Shown one piece after another: positions 59,882 to 64,000 of a stretch of DNA of 64,000 bases. Position 1 is the stretch's first letter, and the number at the start of each line of letters is the position of its first letter. The DNA lies in assembly GCF_018135625.1 (NCBI RefSeq), contig NZ_CP073078.1, positions 5,178,501-5,242,500 on the forward strand, in the 5' to 3' direction. This DNA comes from Phenylobacterium montanum (GTDB taxonomy: Bacteria; Pseudomonadota; Alphaproteobacteria; Caulobacterales; Caulobacteraceae). The notes under the pieces were generated by a model. The model was not told the DNA's origin. It saw nothing but the letters and a program-made list of their open reading frames with translations, and ran no database searches. A program made the position numbers and the translations under genes.

Positions 59882-61178
59882 AGGGCTCGACGACGACGCC
59901 GCCAGCGTCCTGGAATTCAGATGGAGCTTCTGGGCGCGCCCAAACCAGATCCCGCCCCACGGAGACTGGCGCTACTGGCTGATCCTGGCCGGCCGTGGCT
60001 TCGGCAAGACCCGGGCTGGGGCCGAGTGGGTGAGGGACCAGGTGCTGCTCGGCCGCCAGCGCATCGCCCTGATCGGCCCCACCACCGCCGACGTGCGAGA
60101 CGTGATGATCGAGGGCGAGTCCGGCCTGATCGCCATCTCGCCGCCCTGGGACCGGCCCCGTTTCGAACCTTCAAAGCGTCGGCTCACCTGGCCCAACGGG
60201 GCGACGGCTTACTGCTATTCCGCCCAGGAGCCCGAGCGTCTGCGCGGGCCTCAGCACGACGCGGCCTGGGCCGACGAACTCGCCGCCTGGATCAAACCCG
60301 AGGCGGTCTGGGACCAGTTGCAACTCGGCCTGCGCATCGGCGATGACCCGCGGGCGGCGGTGACAACGACACCCCGGCCTCTGCCCCTGATCCGCCAACT
60401 GGTCGACGACCCGAACTGCGTGATCAGCCGAGGCTCGACCTACGATAACCAGGGCAATCTCGCCCCAGCCTTCATCGAGCGCATTATCGCCCGCTACGAG
60501 GGTACGCGCCTGGGCCGCCAGGAGCTGCATGCCGAGATCCTCTCGGACGTCCCTGGGGCGCTCTGGTCGATCGGCACCCTGGTCGCCTGCCGCGTGGCGA
60601 GCGCGCCAGACCTCGTGCGGGTGGTGGTCGCCGTGGACCCCTCGGGCTCCAGCGGTCGCGACGCCGGCGACGCCCAGGGCATCGTCGTCGCCGGCCTCGG
60701 GGTCGATGGTCGGGGCTACGTCCTGGCCGACCGCACCTGCAAGCTCAGCCCCGAGGGCTGGGGCCGCCGAACGGTCGAGGCCTTCGACGCCTTCGGCGCC
60801 GATCGCATCGTCGCCGAGCGCAATTTCGGCGGCGACATGGTCCGCTCCACTCTCCAGGCTGTCCGCGCCACCGCGCCGGTCACCCTTGTCACCGCCTCCC
60901 GAGGCAAGGTCGTCCGCGCCGAGCCCGTCTCGGCCCTCTACGAACAGGGCCGGGTCAGCCACGTGGTCCCGTCCGGCCTCGAAAACCCCTTGGCCGACCT
61001 CGAAGCCGAGCTGCGCCAGGCCACAGCGAACGGCTATCTAGGCCAAGGCTCGCCCAACCGCCTCGACGCCCTGGTCTGGGCTCTGACCGAGCTGATGCTG
61101 AAGAAGGCCCCGCCCGGGGCGGCGTTCCTGGAACTGGCGCGGCGGGAGGTGGCGGATCGACCTGGTCAGATCGGCTGA
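59772..61178 (+). CDS. Phage terminase large subunit / DNA-packaging ATPase-nuclease
   Basis: A 468-residue packaging motor protein. ATPase: Walker A LILAGRGFGKTRAGAEWV, Walker B-like AAWADELAAW, coupling motif AAVTTTPRPLPLI. Nuclease (RNase H-like): VVVAVDPSGSS, DRIVAERNFGGDM and SPNRLDALVWALTEL. The form resembles the packaging proteins of alphaproteobacterial prophages and gene transfer agents. It appears intact, with no stop or frameshift. The ATG at 59772 has GAGGG five bases upstream. Confidence 0.92.
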   Translation: MAQRQLSISAEPVEDFEISSLPSLSLPQRQKILRAIEGLDDDAASVLEFRWSFWARPNQIPPHGDWRYWLILAGRGFGKTRAGAEWVRDQVLLGRQRIALIGPTTADVRDVMIEGESGLIAISPPWDRPRFEPSKRRLTWPNGATAYCYSAQEPERLRGPQHDAAWADELAAWIKPEAVWDQLQLGLRIGDDPRAAVTTTPRPLPLIRQLVDDPNCVISRGSTYDNQGNLAPAFIERIIARYEGTRLGRQELHAEILSDVPGALWSIGTLVACRVASAPDLVRVVVAVDPSGSSGRDAGDAQGIVVAGLGVDGRGYVLADRTCKLSPEGWGRRTVEAFDAFGADRIVAERNFGGDMVRSTLQAVRATAPVTLVTASRGKVVRAEPVSALYEQGRVSHVVPSGLENPLADLEAELRQATANGYLGQGSPNRLDALVWALTELMLKKAPPGAAFLELARREVADRPGQIG

Positions 61179-61600
61179 ATGAGGCTCACCGCGCCTCGGC
61201 CGGAAACCTCGATCACAGGAATTTGCCAGGGATGCAGGCCGGCGAGGGCGGACAGCAGCGCGGAAAGCTGATCCTCACCGACGGCCTCATCGACATAGGT
61301 CTTGATCACTGCAGTCGGGCTCAGCGTGTTCCCACCGCCTTCGCCGAGGGTCGGGTCCGCCTCCGCCGTCGGCGTGAACCCCTCCAACCCCAGCGAAATC
61401 TCGAACACGCCCTTGTAGAGCCCGAAGTCGCCCAGTTCGTTGTCGGCCCGGATCAGGGCCAGGATCGGCGCGGCGACCGGGTCCTGCTCGATCGCCTCCA
61501 GCCGCCCTGCGGCTAAAGCAACGAAGGTTTCTCGTGAAATCGGGCAATGGATGCGGATCGCCCGGACGCGGCGCAGGCCGATGGATGCTCTGTCGGTCAC
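61166..61600 (-). CDS. Conserved-looking hypothetical protein, possibly Nif3/CutA-like
   Basis: A 144-residue product from a GTG at 61600 with GGGAG upstream. It has alternating strands and helices (AIRIHCPISRETFVALAAGRLEAI; GLYKGVFEISLGLEGF; VIKTYVDEAVGEDQLSALLSALAGLHPWQIPVIEV). The HPWxxPVIE ending recalls the HPYExP strand of CutA and the Nif3 insert domain, suggesting a trimeric metal- or effector-binding fold. It overlaps the terminase 3' end by 13 bases and precedes nothing phage-like on its own strand. Confidence 0.6.
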   Translation of the reverse strand: MTDRASIGLRRVRAIRIHCPISRETFVALAAGRLEAIEQDPVAAPILALIRADNELGDFGLYKGVFEISLGLEGFTPTAEADPTLGEGGGNTLSPTAVIKTYVDEAVGEDQLSALLSALAGLHPWQIPVIEVSGRGAVSLIQPI

Positions 61601-61626
61601 GTCCGGACGCTCCCTGTCTTTCGGCC

Positions 61627-62166
61627 TCAGCCGGCCTTGGCCGCCTTGGCGCGCTCGACGCCTTCCAGCACCAGCGCCCGGGCTTCGTCGGCGTCGCCCC
61701 AGCGCTGGATCTTCACCCACTTGTTGGGCTCCAGGTCCTTGTAGTGGACGAAGAAGTGCTCGATCTGCTCGAGGGTGATCTTCGGCAGGTCGGTATAGTT
61801 CTGTACGTTCTCATAGCGCTTGGTCAGCTTGGCCGAGGGCACGGCGACCAGCTTCTCGTCGCCGCCGGCCTCGTCCTCCATGAACAGCACGCCGACAATG
61901 CGGCAGCTCATGATCGCGCCGGGAACGATGGCGCGGGTGTTGGCGATGATCACGTCCACCGGGTCGCCGTCGTCCGACAGGGTATGCGGGATGAAGCCGT
62001 AATTCCCCGGGTAGCGCATCGAGGTGTACAGGAACCGGTCGACGACCAGGGCGCCGGCCTCCTTGTCCATCTCGTACTTGATCGGCTCGCCGCCGATGGG
62101 GACCTCGATCACGACGTTCACGTCGTGCGGGGGATTGGCGCCAATGGAGACGGCGTCTAGTCGCAT
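61627..62166 (-). CDS. ppa: Inorganic pyrophosphatase, family I
   Basis: A 179-residue soluble pyrophosphatase: [46 protein letters not shown] (signature with three metal-binding Asp), [14 protein letters not shown] and [13 protein letters not shown]. It hydrolyses pyrophosphate and is normally essential. The ATG at 62166 is the family start. It lies between the large terminase and the portal gene, on the opposite strand, splitting a usually contiguous phage block. Confidence 0.95.
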   Translation of the reverse strand: MRLDAVSIGANPPHDVNVVIEVPIGGEPIKYEMDKEAGALVVDRFLYTSMRYPGNYGFIPHTLSDDGDPVDVIIANTRAIVPGAIMSCRIVGVLFMEDEAGGDEKLVAVPSAKLTKRYENVQNYTDLPKITLEQIEHFFVHYKDLEPNKWVKIQRWGDADEARALVLEGVERAKAAKAG

Positions 62167-62318
62167 AAGGGAATGCTCCGGGGAGGAAAGCGGTTCAGCG
62201 CGCCTCCATAGGAGGGCGAGGCCCCCAAGGCAATCTGAACCTACGTCCAATTCGGCGCCGCAACCACGATCTGCGCTGCAATGCGGCGCCGCCTGTTCAA
62301 GTCCACAGGAGCTCATCG

Positions 62319-63632
62319 ATGCCACCTGCCGGCGGGACGCGCCTGTCCCTCAGTCATCGCCTGGGCCCGGTCCAGGGCCGCTTTTCCGACGGCTGGACGG
62401 TGTTCGGGCCGGGCGCCCCGGTCCAACCCGTCGAGGCCCAGCCAGTGCGGGCCTTCGACTTCCCCGTCGCCGTCAACAGCGTGGTTCAGCCTCGCGCTTA
62501 CGAGCCCTTCAGCTTCGCCCAGTTGCGCGCCTTCGCCAATGTCGAGCTGGTACGCCTGGCGATCGAGACCCGCAAGGACCAGATCGAGCGCCTGGACTGG
62601 AGCATCATCCCCAGCGCCGGCGCGACCACGCCCGATCCGGCCGAGATCGCCCGCATCACCGCCTTCTGGCGCCGTCCCGACGGCGTCACCCCCTTCGCCA
62701 CCTGGCTGCGCCTGGCGCTCGAGGACCTCTTGGTGCTGGACGCCCCGGCGATCGAGCGGCGCTTCGCCCGCGGCGGCGGCCTGACCGGCCTCGACATCAT
62801 CCCCGGCGACACCATCCACCCCATGGTCGATGACACCGGCCGCCGCCCGCGCGGCCCGGGCGCGGTGGCCTACCAGCAGGTGATCAAGGGCGTCGCCTGG
62901 GCCGACCTGACCGAGGCCGACCTGATCTATGCCCCGCGCAACCCACGCCCGAACCACAACTACGGCTTCTCGCCGGTCGAACAGGTGATCGTCACCATCA
63001 ACACGGTGATCCGCCGCCAGGCCGCCCAGCTCGCCTATTTCACGGAAGGCAACCTGCCCGCGGGGCTGCTGAACGGACCGGAGGGCTGGAGCCCGGACCA
63101 GATCCGCGACATGCAGCTCTGGCTGGACTCGCGCCTCTCCGGCCAGGCGGCCGAGCAGGCCAAGCTGCTCTGGGTGCCCAGCGGCACGCGCTATCAGGCC
63201 TTCAAGGACAGCCCGCTCAAGGACGAGTTCGACGAGTGGCTGGCGCGGGTGATCGCCTTCGCCTTCAGCCTGCCGCCGACGCCCTTCATTCGTCAGATGA
63301 ACCGCGCCACCGCCGGCGCCGACCAGGACCGTGGCCAGGAGGAAGGGCTTCAGCCGCTCAAGCTCTGGGCCAAGCGCCTGATCGATGGGGTGATTCAGGA
63401 TGACCTGGGCGCCCCGGGCCTCGAGTTCTCCTGGAACGACGCCCCAGCAGTGGACCCCATGGTCCAGGCCCGCATCGACGACCTCGCCATCCGCAACGGC
63501 TCGATGACCATCAACGAGGTTCGCGCCCGCCGTGGCCTGGCCCCCTTGTCGGCCCAGGCCCTGTCGGCCGAGGCCGCTACGGTTTCAGCTTTTTCGGGAG
63601 CGCCGCTACATCCGCCGGGCTCAGCGGGGTGA
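62319..63632 (+). CDS. Phage portal protein, possibly truncated at the 3' end
   Basis: A 437-residue portal: [121 protein letters not shown]. Portals form the dodecameric DNA gate at the capsid vertex and dock the terminase. AGGAG precedes the ATG. The C-terminus ends soon after [23 protein letters not shown] and overlaps a convergent cellular gene; no protease or capsid gene follows before the window ends. Confidence 0.85.
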   Translation: MPPAGGTRLSLSHRLGPVQGRFSDGWTVFGPGAPVQPVEAQPVRAFDFPVAVNSVVQPRAYEPFSFAQLRAFANVELVRLAIETRKDQIERLDWSIIPSAGATTPDPAEIARITAFWRRPDGVTPFATWLRLALEDLLVLDAPAIERRFARGGGLTGLDIIPGDTIHPMVDDTGRRPRGPGAVAYQQVIKGVAWADLTEADLIYAPRNPRPNHNYGFSPVEQVIVTINTVIRRQAAQLAYFTEGNLPAGLLNGPEGWSPDQIRDMQLWLDSRLSGQAAEQAKLLWVPSGTRYQAFKDSPLKDEFDEWLARVIAFAFSLPPTPFIRQMNRATAGADQDRGQEEGLQPLKLWAKRLIDGVIQDDLGAPGLEFSWNDAPAVDPMVQARIDDLAIRNGSMTINEVRARRGLAPLSAQALSAEAATVSAFSGAPLHPPGSAG

Positions 63633-63987
63633 TGCCGGAAACGATGCAAGGCACGGCCATGCCGCCCGGCGGATCGGCGACCTTCACGTCCATCTCGATC
63701 GGCGAGCAGATCAAATCGCTGATCGGCTTGGTGATCAGGTGGGCGTTGGGCGCCTGCAGAATAGGGCAGCTGTCGGTGAATTCGATCCGATAGAAATCGT
63801 GGATCCCCACCCGGATATAGATCGACTTGGCGTCGTCGGCCGGTTTCCAGCCCTCCCAGTCGTGACTGCGGAAGCACTTGGGCGCCGGCGTGGTCGAGGG
63901 CGCGGCGGGCTGGTCGGCCCAGGCCGCGCCCGACAGGGCGAAGGCCGCGATAGCGGCGCCTGTGAAGGCTCTGGCTCGAACTCGCAT
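63577..63987 (-). CDS. Exported protein, DUF6491-like
   Basis: A 136-residue protein with a signal peptide (AFTGAAIAAFALSGAAWAD) and three further Cys residues (CFRSHDWEGWKP, FTDSCPIL, DLICSPIE, CIVSG) suited to disulfides. The Cys-Arg-Ser-x-Asp-Trp start and IHDFYRIEF pattern recall DUF6491 proteins; function unknown. Its 3' end overlaps the portal gene by 56 bases. Confidence 0.65.
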   Translation of the reverse strand: MRVRARAFTGAAIAAFALSGAAWADQPAAPSTTPAPKCFRSHDWEGWKPADDAKSIYIRVGIHDFYRIEFTDSCPILQAPNAHLITKPISDLICSPIEMDVKVADPPGGMAVPCIVSGITPLSPADVAALPKKLKP

Positions 63988-64000
63988 CTCTAGTTCCTCC

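Noticed and set aside
1-64000. tRNA, rRNA, CRISPR arrays, transposase genes
   Set aside because: Looked for cloverleaf-like and regularly spaced repeat patterns and transposase motifs by eye; none found. A covariance-model scan could still reveal a small RNA.

Overview
The window reads as a chromosomal segment of an alphaproteobacterium of the Caulobacter/Phenylobacterium group. Evidence: high GC; a chemotaxis operon in the order cheX-cheY-cheA-cheW-cheR-cheB-cheY-cheD-cheU-cheY-cheE, including the lineage-typical cheU and cheE; a GcrA-type regulator paralogue; a Flp pilin with a CtrA-like box; a TonB-dependent receptor; and a CYP153 P450. No rRNA, tRNA, CRISPR array or insertion sequence was recognised. 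Family names come from reading protein motifs by eye, since no database could be searched.

Layout. 1-0.8 kb: 3' end of an enoyl-CoA hydratase gene and a 50-residue membrane protein. 0.8-3.5 kb: MHYT hybrid histidine kinase. 3.8-15.7 kb: a membrane chemoreceptor, then the chemotaxis operon headed by a soluble globin-type receptor with a CheR-tether-like C-terminus. 15.7-20 kb: two divergent pairs, AtuA-like plus SDR against ferredoxin plus diiron protein, around a palindromic operator candidate. 20-24.2 kb: Ser/Thr kinase, ECF sigma factor and PP2C phosphatase, a likely phosphorylation-controlled sigma switch. 24.6-29.7 kb: glycosyltransferase, DedA protein, HU, MASE1 hybrid kinase. 29.7-34.7 kb: TetR-controlled tripartite efflux operon with two clear operators. 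34.9-39.6 kb: two-component pair and TonB-dependent receptor. 39.7-46.5 kb: housekeeping, transport and periplasmic genes. 46.6-49.4 kb: CYP153 P450 and GH13 glucosidase. 49.6-63.9 kb: accessory region with a phage-type regulatory block (XRE repressor, two small genes, GcrA-like and DUF6456-like proteins), a cytochrome b561/cytochrome c'/YceI group, Flp pilin, envelope genes, and phage packaging genes (small and large terminase, portal).

The most interesting signal is in the last part. A short pseudo-palindrome close to AGTGACTATATGGCAC occurs around the XRE gene and its two flanking transcription units. Looser copies sit about 8 kb away, just upstream of the small terminase gene. Two copies share one composite layout: TTGACC, the site, then 9-10 bases to an ATG. 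This suggests one phage-type repressor still coordinates a scattered, possibly domesticated, prophage or gene-transfer-agent-like module whose packaging genes are now interrupted by the inorganic pyrophosphatase gene. A second candidate regulatory link is a shared ATGACGC element upstream of the CYP153 gene and in the AtuA/SDR-ferredoxin/diiron region 30 kb away.
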